Origin: Lentzea terrae
GTDB taxonomy: Bacteria; Actinomycetota; Actinomycetes; Mycobacteriales; Pseudonocardiaceae
Direction: 5' to 3'
Assembly: GCF_003265345.1 (NCBI RefSeq)
Contig: NZ_QFWW01000037.1
Location: 161,534-225,533, forward strand
Length of the DNA stretch: 64,000 nt
Positions 1 to 8,527 of the stretch are shown piece after piece. A program made the translations under genes and the position numbers. The notes under the pieces were generated by a model. It had not been told where the DNA came from. It saw only the letters and a program-made list of their open reading frames with translations, and did not search any database. Within the stretch, counting starts at the first letter, position 1. Every line of letters begins with the position of its first letter.

Positions 1-958
1 CGTTGATCATCTCGGTGAGCCCGGACGGCACGACCGGCCAGCCGAAGGCGGTGCGCGGGTACTCGTCGATCTCCACCAGCTCGAACGGCAGCGGGTTGCC
101 CTCGGACGGCAGCTTCAGCCGCGTCGGGTTGTAGTAGTTCACGCCGTAGAAGTCGAGCGGCTGGTGGATGACCTGCAGGTCTCCGTCCGCGATCGGCAGA
201 AGATCGGCGACTGCGTCGGGATATCGGCCCGACAGAACCGGGTCCGCGTAGATCCAGTTGTGGATTTCGCTGTAGGCCTCGGCAGCTGCTAGGTCGTTCG
301 GAGTAGCCGGCCATGCGGGCGTGTGGTTGTTCGCGGTTCCAACGGCTTGTGCGTTGAACGAGCGGAGCACCTCGACCGCACGCCCGTGCGCGAGGTTCAG
401 GTGGTGAGCGGTCGGCAACGCGTCGAACAGCAGCGTCTTGCCAGGGGCGTGCTCACCGATCGCGTAGCCCTGCAACGTCACCATCGCGGGCTCGTTGATC
501 GGGATCCACAGCTTCACCCGGTCGGCGAGGCGGTCCGCGACCAGCGCGGTGTAGTCGGCGAACCGGTCGGCGATGTCCCGGTTCAGCCAACCGCCCTCCG
601 CTTCCAGCTCGAGCGGAGTGTCCCAGTGGTACAACGTGACCACAGGGGCGATCCCGACGCCGACGAGCGCGTCGACCAGGCGGTCGTAGAAGTCGAGGCC
701 CTCGGCGTTGACCGGTCCCTTGCCGGAGGGCTGGATGCGCGGCCACGCGATCGAGAACCGATACGCGTTCACGCCGAGCTGCGTCATGAGCGCAACATCC
801 TCGCGCCACCGGTGGTAATGATCGCAGGCAACGCTTGCGTTGTCGTTGTCGTGTACGGGAGTGAACTCGTCCCACACGGAGGGACCTCGACCGCCTGCAC
901 TGAACGCGCCCTCGATCTGGAACGCGGACGTCGACACTCCCCAGAGGAAGTCGCTCAT
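1..958 (-). CDS. Family 1 glycoside hydrolase (beta-glucosidase), C-terminus outside window
   Basis: Minus-strand reading frame open from the window edge to an ATG at 958, preceded by GGAGG four bases upstream. The visible 319 residues begin MSDFLWGVSTSAFQIEGA, the typical GH1 N-terminus, and carry the acid/base motif (I-N-E-P, Glu about residue 156) and a YGVNYYNP segment near the edge. GH1 enzymes hydrolyse beta-glucosides with retention of configuration; the second catalytic Glu (ENG motif) lies beyond the window, so activity cannot be judged. No signal peptide, so probably cytoplasmic. It diverges from the TetR gene at 1073 across 114 bp, which makes that regulator a candidate controller. 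Family assignment is secure; substrate is unknown. Confidence 0.9.
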   Translation of the reverse strand, partial: MSDFLWGVSTSAFQIEGAFSAGGRGPSVWDEFTPVHDNDNASVACDHYHRWREDVALMTQLGVNAYRFSIAWPRIQPSGKGPVNAEGLDFYDRLVDALVGVGIAPVVTLYHWDTPLELEAEGGWLNRDIADRFADYTALVADRLADRVKLWIPINEPAMVTLQGYAIGEHAPGKTLLFDALPTAHHLNLAHGRAVEVLRSFNAQAVGTANNHTPAWPATPNDLAAAEAYSEIHNWIYADPVLSGRYPDAVADLLPIADGDLQVIHQPLDFYGVNYYNPTRLKLPSEGNPLPFELVEIDEYPRTAFGWPVVPSGLTEMIN

Positions 959-1072
959 CGATCCTCCAAAATGTGAAACTTGTTCGGATCGTAGGCGTGT
1001 TGACAGGTTCAGGGAAGTGAAAAGGCCGTACAACAGGCAAGATGGAACCAACCCGAACTACTGGGAGTCGCC

Positions 1073-1687
1073 GTGACGAGCACCACCCCGCTCCGCCGTC
1101 AGCCTGTCCAGCAGCGCAGCGCCAAGAGAGTCGAGCGCATGCTCGAGGCCTGCGCGACTCTCATCGACGAGGTGGGCTACGACGGCGTCACCACGACGTT
1201 GATCGCGGAACGAGCCGGCGTGGCGGTGGGTTCGCTGTACCAGTTCTTCCCCGACAAGAGAGCCGTCGTGCAGGCGCTGACCCTGCGCAACGTCGACAGG
1301 TTCTCCCAGGGCATCACCGACCGGCTGGAGCAGGCGACGCTCGAGCACTGGTGGGACGCCGTGGACACGGTGTTCGACGTCTACGTGACGATGCACCGCG
1401 AGATCCCCGCGTTCGGGAGGCTGCACTTCGGTGACGTCGTGGACATGCGGCTGCTGGACGACCGCCGCGACAACAACGCCGTCATCTCGGACAAGATCTC
1501 CGAGCTGATCTCCGGCAAGTTCGGCATTCCGATGACCGAGGTCCAGCTGCCGATCGCGATCGCCGTCGAGGCGGCCGACGCCGTGATGAAGATGGCGTTC
1601 CGCAAGACCCCGATGGGCGACCAGGCGATCCTGGCCGAAGCGAGGGCGCTGGTCAGGGGTTACCTGTCGTCGCGACTGCCCGCCTAG
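1073..1687 (+). CDS. TetR/AcrR family transcriptional regulator
   Basis: 204 residues from a GTG start with GGGAG five bases upstream. Residues about 15-60 form a TetR-type helix-turn-helix (VGYDGVTTTLIAERAGV then SLYQFFPDK), followed by a helical ligand-binding domain of normal length ending in an Arg-rich tail. Proteins of this family are dimeric repressors that release DNA on binding a small ligand. It is transcribed divergently from the GH1 gene (start at 958), so the 114-bp gap may hold its operator. Its stop overlaps the stop of the convergent gene at 1684. Ligand and targets cannot be read from sequence. Confidence 0.9.
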   Translation: MTSTTPLRRQPVQQRSAKRVERMLEACATLIDEVGYDGVTTTLIAERAGVAVGSLYQFFPDKRAVVQALTLRNVDRFSQGITDRLEQATLEHWWDAVDTVFDVYVTMHREIPAFGRLHFGDVVDMRLLDDRRDNNAVISDKISELISGKFGIPMTEVQLPIAIAVEAADAVMKMAFRKTPMGDQAILAEARALVRGYLSSRLPA

Positions 1688-1953
1688 CGGGTGCACTCCC
1701 AGATGACCATGGCGTCGAACGGGTTGCCGAAGCTGAAGATCTCCTCGCACTGCGTGGCGGGATCGGCGAACCCGTCGGCCACGGCCTTGTCCCGCGCGTC
1801 CCGGCGCGCGTACTCCCAGGCGAATCCGAAACTGCTGGAGCCGTCACCGCGGAACTGCGCGGTGTAAGGCGCCGCGGTCGCGCTGCCGGTGCTGATGAGC
1901 ACTGTGGCGAGCACGGCCGCCGACAGTGCGCTGACCAGTGTTTTCACCGTCAT
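1684..1953 (-). CDS. Small secreted protein of unknown function
   Basis: 89 residues from ATG. The first ~27 residues form a signal peptide (basic start, Leu/Val/Ala core, ATAAP cleavage region); the mature part is about 60 residues with two Cys (in QCEEI and at WEC near the end) that could form a disulfide. I recognise no domain. It converges on the TetR gene with overlapping stop codons. Its small size and paired Cys suit a stable extracellular protein, but no function can be assigned. Confidence 0.65.
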   Translation of the reverse strand: MTVKTLVSALSAAVLATVLISTGSATAAPYTAQFRGDGSSSFGFAWEYARRDARDKAVADGFADPATQCEEIFSFGNPFDAMVIWECTR

Positions 1954-1994
1954 GTCTCGACGCTAACGACGGGAACTGCCGGGCGATACCGCCA

Positions 1995-3176
1995 TCAGCC
2001 GAAGTTGCGGCGCTCCCCGCGGTAGGTCGGCACGGTCCGCTCGATGCGGTCGCCGTGCACCAGGTGCACCTCGTCGAACCGCTCGAACAGCTCACCGGCC
2101 TTGGCGTGCCGCATCCAGACGCGGTCACCGATCTTCAACTGCTCCGCCGCCTTGCCCGTGACCGGCGTCTGCACCTCGCCGGCACCTTCGAGGCCGAGCG
2201 TCTTGAGCCCCTCCGGCAGGTACGGCGACGGCTGCCGGTCGGGCGTCGGCGTGCCGGAAGCGATGTACCCGCCGGCGAAGAGCGTCGCGACCCGCTTGGT
2301 CGGCTTGCGGACCACCGACAACGCGAACAGCGCTGCCGGTTCCGGCTTGAACGCCTGGTACGCGTCGAACAACGTAGGTCCGAAGAGCCCGCTGCCCGCC
2401 GCCAGCTCGGTGACCGACGGGTCGGTGCCGGTGAGCTCCAGGCTGCCGGTGCCGCCACCGTTGACGAACTCCAGGTCGGCGACCTGCCGGACCGCGCTGA
2501 CCACGGCAGTCCGCCGGTGGATCAGCTCAGGGCCGGACTTGGCCTGGATGAACCGGATGCCGAGCGCGCGCAGCGGCTGACCGGGCGGGTCGTCCCCCAG
2601 CCCGGCGATCTGCCCCTCGTACGCCATCACGCCGACGAGCTTGAAGCCACGCCGTTGCGTGACCTTGGCGGCGAATGCCTTGGCCTGCCCCGGCGTGTGG
2701 ATCGCCGAACGGCGCGGACCGATGTGCAGGCCCGGCAACGGCCGCCACGAGACGTCGAGCTCCAGGCAGACCCGGATGTCCGAGTGCGGCCCGATCGCGG
2801 CGTCCACGAAGTCGAGGTGCTCGACCGAGTCGACCATGATCGTGACCCGCTGCCGCGCGGTTTCGTTGGCCGCGAGCTTCTGCAGCGACGCGCGGTCCGC
2901 CGTCGGGTACGCCACCAGCAGGTCCTCGCTGACGTTCTGCTCCGACAACCACAACGCCTCGGCCAGCGAGTAGCACATCACCCCTTGGAAGCCGGGCCGC
3001 TCCAGCGCCCGGCTCACCAGGTCGCGCACCCGAATCGACTTGCTCGCCACCCGGATCGGATGACCGGCAGCGCGACGGGCGAGGTCCGCCGCGTTGTGGT
3101 CGAAGGCATCCAGGTCGACGATCGCGAACGGAGGATCGAGATCCTTCGTCGCGGCATCGAGTCGGTTTCGGCGCAT
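1995..3176 (-). CDS. PLP-dependent amino acid deaminase/aldolase-like protein
   Basis: About 393 residues from ATG 3176; a TTG at 3197 is an alternative start. The N-terminal half is an alanine-racemase-type PLP barrel: the DLDPPFAIVDLDAFDHNA opening and the VASKS motif, whose Lys is the expected PLP-binding residue. The C-terminal half has the beta domain of D-threonine aldolase/D-serine dehydratase-like proteins, including the metal-site-like MRHAKAGEL. Such enzymes cleave or deaminate beta-hydroxy or other amino acids; the actual substrate is unknown. The divergent neighbour at 3263 encodes a sugar-lactone oxidase, a pairing I believe recurs in actinomycetes. Confidence 0.8.
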   Translation of the reverse strand: MRRNRLDAATKDLDPPFAIVDLDAFDHNAADLARRAAGHPIRVASKSIRVRDLVSRALERPGFQGVMCYSLAEALWLSEQNVSEDLLVAYPTADRASLQKLAANETARQRVTIMVDSVEHLDFVDAAIGPHSDIRVCLELDVSWRPLPGLHIGPRRSAIHTPGQAKAFAAKVTQRRGFKLVGVMAYEGQIAGLGDDPPGQPLRALGIRFIQAKSGPELIHRRTAVVSAVRQVADLEFVNGGGTGSLELTGTDPSVTELAAGSGLFGPTLFDAYQAFKPEPAALFALSVVRKPTKRVATLFAGGYIASGTPTPDRQPSPYLPEGLKTLGLEGAGEVQTPVTGKAAEQLKIGDRVWMRHAKAGELFERFDEVHLVHGDRIERTVPTYRGERRNFG

Positions 3177-3262
3177 GCCCTGACGGTACGTCGTCAACCC
3201 TTGAAACGTGAAGAGCTTTCACTTACGTTACTCGCAGGTCACACTCTTTTGTGGAGGTCCGT

Positions 3263-4543
3263 GTGTGGACGAACTGGGCTAGAACCGCCTCGTGCACCCC
3301 AACGCGCGTCGTCCACCCGGCCAGCACAGACGAGATCGCAGCGGCGATCCTCTCGGGCCACCGTGTCCGCGCGCGGGGCAGCGGTCACTCGTTCAACGAC
3401 ATCGCGGTCGCGCCTGAAGTCGCGCTCGACCTGGACCGTTGGACGGGAATCGTGCGCGCGGACACGGAATCCGGGCTGGTGACCGTCCGCTCCGGCACCC
3501 CGCTGCACGCCTTCAACGCCGACCTGCACCACCTCGGCCTGGCCATGCCGAACCTGGGCGACATCGACGCGCAGACCGTCGCCGGCGCCGTCTCCACCTC
3601 GACGCACGGCACCGGCGCCAAACTGGGCGTCCTGGCCACCGCGATCGCCGGGCTCGAAATCGTTCTGGCCGACGGCTCAGTCGTGACGTGCTCTCGCACC
3701 GAACGCCCCGACCTGTTCAACGCCGCACGCGTCGGCCTCGGTGCGTTGGGCGTCATCAGCACGATCACGCTGCAGTGCGTGCCTTCCTTCGTCCTGCAGG
3801 CTTCCGAGGCACCGGGCCGGCTGGACGCCGTGCTGGAGCAGTTCGACGACCTGTGCGCAGTCGAGGACCACGTCGAGTTCCACTGGTTCACCCACTCCGA
3901 CCGCGTGATCCTCAAGCGCAACAACAGGATCGGCGAACCGGCCAAGCCGCTGTCGAAGCTCCGGCAGGCCTGGGAGTACGAGGTCATGGAGAACGCCGCG
4001 TTCGGCGCGGTGTGCAAGGTGGCCAAGACCTTCCCGCGCTACACGCGGAAGCTGAACGAGGTCTGCGGTTCGCTGATCTCCGAGCGCTCCTACTCCGACT
4101 ACTCGCACAACGTCTTCGTGACGCCCCGGCGGGTCCGGTTCGTGGAGACCGAGTTCTCCATCCCGCGCGAGACCCTGCTGGACGTCATCGGCGAGCTCCG
4201 CGCGGTGGCGAACAAGCTCGGCGACCGGGACGCGTTGATCGTCCCGTGCGAGGTGCGCGTCGCACAGGCCGACGACATCTGGCTGTCCACGGCGAACGGC
4301 CGCGACACCGCGTACATCTCGATGCACCAGGCACTTGGCATGCAGTACAAGGCTTTCTTCGACGCGTACGCGAGCATCGCCGCGTCGGTGGGCGGCCGTC
4401 CGCACTGGGGCAAGATGCACGACCTCACGTCGGCCGAACTCCGCCCGCTGTACCCGCACTTCGACGACTTCCTGCGGGTGCGGGACGAGGTCGACCCCGG
4501 CCGCACCTTCACCAACCCGTACCTGGACCGGGTGCTCGGTTAG
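3263..4543 (+). CDS. FAD-linked D-arabinono-1,4-lactone oxidase family protein
   Basis: 426 residues. I place the start at GTG 3263, because GGAGG lies at 3253-3257, five bases upstream; an earlier in-frame GTG at 3251 would sit on top of this ribosome-binding site. The protein then begins with WTNWAR, as members of the family do. An N-terminal PCMH-type FAD domain contains RARGSGHSFND, and the ALO domain occupies the C-terminal half (SEFSIPRE-like segment, HWGK near residue 375). The family oxidises aldonolactones such as L-gulono- or D-arabinono-1,4-lactone. Its stop overlaps the convergent stop of the gene at 4540. Confidence 0.88.
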   Translation: MWTNWARTASCTPTRVVHPASTDEIAAAILSGHRVRARGSGHSFNDIAVAPEVALDLDRWTGIVRADTESGLVTVRSGTPLHAFNADLHHLGLAMPNLGDIDAQTVAGAVSTSTHGTGAKLGVLATAIAGLEIVLADGSVVTCSRTERPDLFNAARVGLGALGVISTITLQCVPSFVLQASEAPGRLDAVLEQFDDLCAVEDHVEFHWFTHSDRVILKRNNRIGEPAKPLSKLRQAWEYEVMENAAFGAVCKVAKTFPRYTRKLNEVCGSLISERSYSDYSHNVFVTPRRVRFVETEFSIPRETLLDVIGELRAVANKLGDRDALIVPCEVRVAQADDIWLSTANGRDTAYISMHQALGMQYKAFFDAYASIAASVGGRPHWGKMHDLTSAELRPLYPHFDDFLRVRDEVDPGRTFTNPYLDRVLG

Positions 4544-5196
4544 AGGATCGCGCGAACGGCGTCGGCGACCGGCGTCTCGCCGTTCGTCAGCTCCAGCGTC
4601 TTGCCGATCGTCTGCGGAGCGGTGAGCAACTCCGCCAGCACCGCGGCGACATCGGCACGGGTGACGGACGAACGCGGCAACCGAGGCGCTGCCAGCGTGA
4701 CCAGACCGGTCGGCGCGTCATTCACCAACGGACCCGGCCGCAAGATCGTCCAATCGAGAGCACGCGGCTTGAGATCGTCCTCGGCGAGCTTCTTCGCCTT
4801 GAGGTAGACCGCGAACTCGGGGTCCACCGACGGGGAGTCGGCCGACTCGATGCCCACCGTGGAGACCTGGACGAACCGCCGCACTCCCGCCTCCACGGCC
4901 GCGTCGGCGAAGAGGGCGGCGGCGCCGAAGTCGACGGTGTCCTTGCGGGCGGCTCCTGAGCCTGCCCCGGCGCCGGCGGCGAAGACCGCGGCATCAGCGC
5001 CGTTCAGATACGCCGCGACCGAGTCCACATCGGCGGACTCCAGGTCGCACAGCACCGGAACTGCTCCGGCTTCTTGCACGTCAGCGAAGTGATCGGGGTT
5101 GCGCACCAACGCGGTCGCGGTGTCTCCACGGGTGGCCAGCTGCTGCTCGAGAAGCAGCGCGATCTGCCCGTGCCCACCGGCTATGACTACTCGCAT
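4540..5196 (-). CDS. NAD(P)-binding SDR-like oxidoreductase
   Basis: 218 residues from ATG 5196. It starts MRVVIAGGHGQIALLL, a glycine-rich Rossmann loop of the atypical extended SDR type (NmrA/YwnB-like), and contains YLKAKKLAEDDLK and DWTILRPGPL, matching the conserved active-site Lys region and the RPG motif. The frame is open much further upstream, but that extension has no family resemblance and would run across the start of the next gene. Its stop codon overlaps that of the lactone oxidase (4541-4543). Substrate unknown. Confidence 0.85.
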   Translation of the reverse strand: MRVVIAGGHGQIALLLEQQLATRGDTATALVRNPDHFADVQEAGAVPVLCDLESADVDSVAAYLNGADAAVFAAGAGAGSGAARKDTVDFGAAALFADAAVEAGVRRFVQVSTVGIESADSPSVDPEFAVYLKAKKLAEDDLKPRALDWTILRPGPLVNDAPTGLVTLAAPRLPRSSVTRADVAAVLAELLTAPQTIGKTLELTNGETPVADAVRAIL

Positions 5197-5210
5197 GCCC
5201 CGACCGTAGA

Positions 5211-5828
5211 TCAGGAAGCGGTGGCGAGCACCTGCTCGTAGACCAGCTCGTTGACCCAGCGGGTGATGGCGGTGTCCTCGGCGGGCACGGTCTCCTGGCG
5301 GCCGGTCACGTCGACCGAGAGGTCCTTGTCGTCGTCGGCCAGCAGCACCGAGACGCCGTAACGGCGGACGCGCGGCAGGCAGTTCGACAGGTAGTCGTGC
5401 GAGAAGGCGACGGACTCCGGCAGGACGACGGCGGCGTTGCCGTAGCGGGCGAAGGGCACCGCGGAGGCGAGCGCGGTCCGCCAGTGCCGGGCGACGGCCA
5501 GGACGCCGACGATGCGCACGGCGGCGGGGGGAACGCGGCCCTCCATCTCGGGCCACACCCAGGTGGAGACGGTGGTCTTGTCGGCCTCGGGGCCCGCACC
5601 CACGCACACGCGCTCGGCGTGGGCGTCGGCCAGGAGCTCGGCGACGACGACCACCTTGCGGCCCATCAGGACCATCTCGGGGAGGACCACGCCGTGCCAG
5701 CCGAGTCGGATCGCCGCAGCGGCTGCCAGCTCCTCGACGGACGCGGGCAGTTCCGGAACGGGGAGCGCGGTGGTCGACAGTCCCTGCGCGCTGCCGAGTG
5801 CCGCGATCCTTGCTGGGGTGCTGCTCAC
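5211..5828 (-). CDS. Conserved hypothetical protein
   Basis: 205 residues from GTG 5828 with GGAGG seven bases upstream. I recognise no domain. It appears soluble, with alternating hydrophobic strands (VVLPEMVLMG, KVVVVAELLA, AVRIVGVLAVARHW, AAVVLPESVAFS) and a short acidic turn with ADDDKDL, which suits an alpha/beta fold. The neighbouring reductase follows after a 14-bp gap on the same strand, so the two may be cotranscribed. The upstream region (5829-6143) holds two adjacent palindromes that could be an operator. Confidence 0.7.
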   Translation of the reverse strand: MSSTPARIAALGSAQGLSTTALPVPELPASVEELAAAAAIRLGWHGVVLPEMVLMGRKVVVVAELLADAHAERVCVGAGPEADKTTVSTWVWPEMEGRVPPAAVRIVGVLAVARHWRTALASAVPFARYGNAAVVLPESVAFSHDYLSNCLPRVRRYGVSVLLADDDKDLSVDVTGRQETVPAEDTAITRWVNELVYEQVLATAS

Positions 5829-6143
5829 GCCAGTGCCTCCTCGCCACCCGCGGCGGGCGATCCGCCGCGATTCGACTCGTGCTCTGCATAAGGCTTAGCA
5901 GTAAGCGCGCGGCCCTTCTCCGGGTCGCAGAGCCTGTTGCGATCGACGGCGCCGACCGGTCGGTGACCGGTCGAAGAGTGGCGCGTGGAGTTCGGTCCTA
6001 CGGTGCTGCCGTCTGGGTGACGTTAATCCGGATGGACGCACCAAAAGACCTGCTCAGAGTGGGTGCGCCAGGCGTGGGGGCAAATCGGCGGTGAGCGGCG
6101 CCGGTCACCGTCCGTCGACCGTTCACCGCGCCAGAACGACCAC
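5829..6143. other. Intergenic region without a recognisable gene
   Basis: 315 bp upstream of the gene at 5211-5828 and downstream of the MDR gene. No convincing coding frame. It contains a perfect 10-bp palindrome CGACCGGTCG at 5953-5962 followed by GACCGGTC at 5965-5972, a possible operator pair. I see no tRNA or strong terminator. Confidence 0.5.
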
Positions 6144-6929
6144 CTACATGATGATCACGGTCTTGCCGGGACCGTGACCTGCGAAAACATCAACAGCCTC
6201 GCGCAGCGGCACGCGGCGGGAAATCGGCACCGAAAGGTCTCCCGCCTGCACCATCGACGCGAGCCGAACCAGCGTTTCGCGCGACCCCTTCATGCCGAAG
6301 TTCTGCGCCTTGTCGCTGGAGACGTAGTTGGTGTTGAAGGCCAACGGCGCGTAGCGCGCGTTCGCCTCGAACGACGGACGGTCGGTGCTCACGAGGTCGA
6401 TCAACGCGTCGGCCTCGACCAGCGCGTCGCCACGACCGACCGGGATGACCCGCTTGCCGGCCGCACGAGCGATCTGCACGGCGAACGACCCGACGCCGCC
6501 GCGCGGCCCGATGATCAGCACGGATTCCGCGGGCCCCAGCGACTCGACCAACTGCAACGCCGTCATACCCGCGGTCGGCAATGCGGCGGCCACGGCGGGA
6601 TCGAGATCTTCCGGCAACGGCGCCAACACGTTCTCGGCCGGAACTGTGACGTACTCGGCGTATGTCCCGCGGCCGACCGGACGGTGGAAGAAGGTGCCGA
6701 AAATTCTCTCTCCGGAACCAACCACCTCACCCGCACCATCAGTTCCGGGAACCAACGGGAACTCGTGCGGCGCGGATCCGCGAAGCATCCCGTCGACGAC
6801 TTTCCGGTCGAACGGGTTCACGCTCGCCGCGAACAACCGGACCTTCAACTCGTTCGGACCCGCCTCGGGCTCCGGCAGCTCCACGAGTTCGAGCTGAGCC
6901 CCGAAGTCCGCCGCCGCTATCGCCCACAT
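6144..6929 (-). CDS. MDR family NAD(P)H quinone/enoyl reductase-like protein
   Basis: 261 residues from ATG 6929; in-frame ATGs at 6956 and 6971 are possible and no start has a strong ribosome-binding site. It has the GroES-like N-terminal domain (KVRLFAASVNPFDRKVVDG, PLVPGTDGAGEV) and a short Rossmann domain (GPRGGVGSFAVQIARAAG). It is 50-60 residues shorter than typical quinone reductases because the cofactor domain is compact. No zinc-ligand Cys pattern is seen, so it is likely a zinc-independent member. These enzymes transfer hydride from NAD(P)H to quinones or activated alkenes. Confidence 0.85.
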   Translation of the reverse strand: MWAIAAADFGAQLELVELPEPEAGPNELKVRLFAASVNPFDRKVVDGMLRGSAPHEFPLVPGTDGAGEVVGSGERIFGTFFHRPVGRGTYAEYVTVPAENVLAPLPEDLDPAVAAALPTAGMTALQLVESLGPAESVLIIGPRGGVGSFAVQIARAAGKRVIPVGRGDALVEADALIDLVSTDRPSFEANARYAPLAFNTNYVSSDKAQNFGMKGSRETLVRLASMVQAGDLSVPISRRVPLREAVDVFAGHGPGKTVIIM

Positions 6930-6998
6930 GCCGACCCCCGAACGAGTGACAGACATCACCTGTTGGATCAAGGAATCCGATACTGCCGATCAACGAAA

Positions 6999-7030
6999 GA
7001 ACCCCTCTCGCGATTCCGCGAGAGGGGTTC
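6999..7030 (-). terminator. Hairpin terminator downstream of tRNA-Leu
   Basis: Perfect 14-bp stem (6999-7012 with 7017-7030) and an ATTC loop, about 15 bp past the 3' end of the minus-strand tRNA. On that strand it is followed by TCTTTCGTT. Confidence 0.8.
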
Positions 7031-7044
7031 CATCTGTCTTTCGA

Positions 7045-7127
7045 TGGGCAAGGGGGGAGTTGAACCCCCACGTCCTTTCGGACACACGGACCTGAACCGT
7101 GCGCGTCTGCCATTCCGCCACTTGCCC
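7045..7127 (-). tRNA. tRNA-Leu (anticodon CAG)
   Basis: On the minus strand the sequence folds as a class II tRNA of 83 nt. The acceptor stem GGGCAAG/CTTGCCC has discriminator A, the D-arm starts with TGGCGGAATGG, and the anticodon stem CACGG/CCGTG encloses TTCAGGT (anticodon CAG). A long variable arm (TGTCCGAAAGGACG) and the T-arm loop GTTCAACTC follow. CCA is not encoded. This tRNA reads CTG, a dominant Leu codon at high GC. Confidence 0.96.
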
Positions 7128-7244
7128 CTGGAGACGTTGGGAACACTAGCACGCGTCCAAACCAGGTTCCTAATCGCCCCCTGTAGGCCTGGTCGTACCC
7201 GGATACGATCGGTACAGGAGCCCGTCCGAGCGGAAGGAGTTGAC

Positions 7245-8477
7245 GTGGGCCTGCAACGATTCGAGCGCAAGCTGGAAGGTCTGGTCGGCAACACCTTCGC
7301 GCGCGTGTTCGGCGGCAGCGTGGTGCCCCAAGAGGTGGCACAGGCGCTGCAACGGGAGGGTGACAGCAACATCCGCGAACTCGCGGGTGGCAGACTGCTA
7401 GCCCCCAACCACTTCGTCGTGCTACTCGGACCTCAGGACCACGAACGTCTTGCGGGCGATGAGCAGGATGAACTACGCATCACCCAGCTACTCGCAGAGG
7501 GCCTGCGGGAGCACCTGGCCGAGTCCGGATGGGATACCTATGGTGACGTCGTAGTCTCCCTGGAGCGCTCCGAGGCGCTGCACACCGGACAGTTCCGAAC
7601 CAGCTCGTCCGTCGACCCCGACGTGAAAGCGGGCAGCCGACGGTCAGCACAACCTCGCACCGCAGGAGACCGACCCATGAGCCAGCCACCCGGCTACGGA
7701 CAAGGACAGGGCCAGCCCGCCCAGGACCCTTATGGTCAGGGCGGCTACGGCCAGCAGGGCTACGACCAGCAGGGCTACGGCCAGCAGCAGGGTTATGGCC
7801 AACAGGGCTATGACCAGGGTTATGGCCAGCAGCAGGGTTACGACCAGGGCTACGGCCAGCAGGGCGGCGGCTACGGCGGCGGCCAGCAGCAGGGCTATGA
7901 CCAGGGTTATGGCCAGCAGCAGGGCTACGACCAGGGCTACGCCGGCGGCCAGCAGGGCGGCGGCGGGTACGACCAGGGTTACGGCCAGCAGCAGGGCTAC
8001 GGCCAGCAGGGCTACGACCAGGGTTACGGGCAGCAGCAGGGCGGCGGCTACGACCAGGGTTACGGCCAGCAGGCCGGGTATGACCAGGGTTACGGCCAGC
8101 AGCAGGGCTACGGCCAGCAGGGCGGCTACGACCAGGGCTACAACCAGGGCGGATACGCCCCTCCGGCCACCCAGGGTGCCAACCGTCAGCTCAACGCGAC
8201 GCTGCACCTCGACGACGGTTCCAACCGCACGTACAACCTCAAGCAGGGTGGAAACGTCGTAGGACGTGGGCAGGAAGCCGACTTCCGCCTCCCGGACACG
8301 GGTGTCTCCAGGCGCCACCTGGAAATCTCCTGGGACGGGCAGAATGCGATGCTCGCTGATCTCGGTTCGACCAACGGCACCACGGTGAACGGCACGCCAG
8401 TGCAGACTTGGCAGCTCGCGGAGGGCGACGTCGTCCGCATCGGCCACTCGTCACTGGTCTTCCGCACCGCGGGCTGA
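7245..8477 (+). CDS. fhaA: FhaA: DUF3662 and FHA domain protein
   Basis: 410 residues from GTG 7245, with AAGGAG at 7234-7239. The frame is open far upstream, but the family N-terminus (GLQRFERKLEGLVGNTFARVF) starts here. Three parts: DUF3662 (about 1-110); a Gln/Gly/Tyr repeat tract (about 163-305) built from GYGQQQGYDQ-type units; and an FHA phosphothreonine-binding domain (about 316-408) with VVGRGQ, SRRHLEI and GSTNGT motifs. In mycobacteria FhaA binds the phosphorylated pseudokinase linked to MurJ and restrains peptidoglycan synthesis; a separate pseudokinase gene lies at 57671. First gene of the PknB operon. The Q/G/Y tract is unusually long and prion-like. Confidence 0.95.
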   Translation: MGLQRFERKLEGLVGNTFARVFGGSVVPQEVAQALQREGDSNIRELAGGRLLAPNHFVVLLGPQDHERLAGDEQDELRITQLLAEGLREHLAESGWDTYGDVVVSLERSEALHTGQFRTSSSVDPDVKAGSRRSAQPRTAGDRPMSQPPGYGQGQGQPAQDPYGQGGYGQQGYDQQGYGQQQGYGQQGYDQGYGQQQGYDQGYGQQGGGYGGGQQQGYDQGYGQQQGYDQGYAGGQQGGGGYDQGYGQQQGYGQQGYDQGYGQQQGGGYDQGYGQQAGYDQGYGQQQGYGQQGGYDQGYNQGGYAPPATQGANRQLNATLHLDDGSNRTYNLKQGGNVVGRGQEADFRLPDTGVSRRHLEISWDGQNAMLADLGSTNGTTVNGTPVQTWQLAEGDVVRIGHSSLVFRTAG

Positions 8478-8527
8478 GGTCGATACGGGCGTCGGTAAGC
8501 AACTCAAGGCAGGAGCGGTTACAACCG

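Noticed and set aside
1000..1034. TTGACA at 1000-1005 as the -35 of the TetR gene.
   Set aside because: No acceptable -10 hexamer at 16-19 bp; kept as undecided rather than annotated.
6063..7244. Long open frame continuing upstream of fhaA.
   Set aside because: It crosses a tRNA gene, a terminator and the MDR gene on the other strand, and has no family resemblance; the fhaA start has a good ribosome-binding site at 7245.
7732..8157. CRISPR-like or satellite repeat in fhaA.
   Set aside because: Units are short, imperfect and in frame, coding for Gln/Gly/Tyr repeats; no spacer-repeat structure or cas genes.
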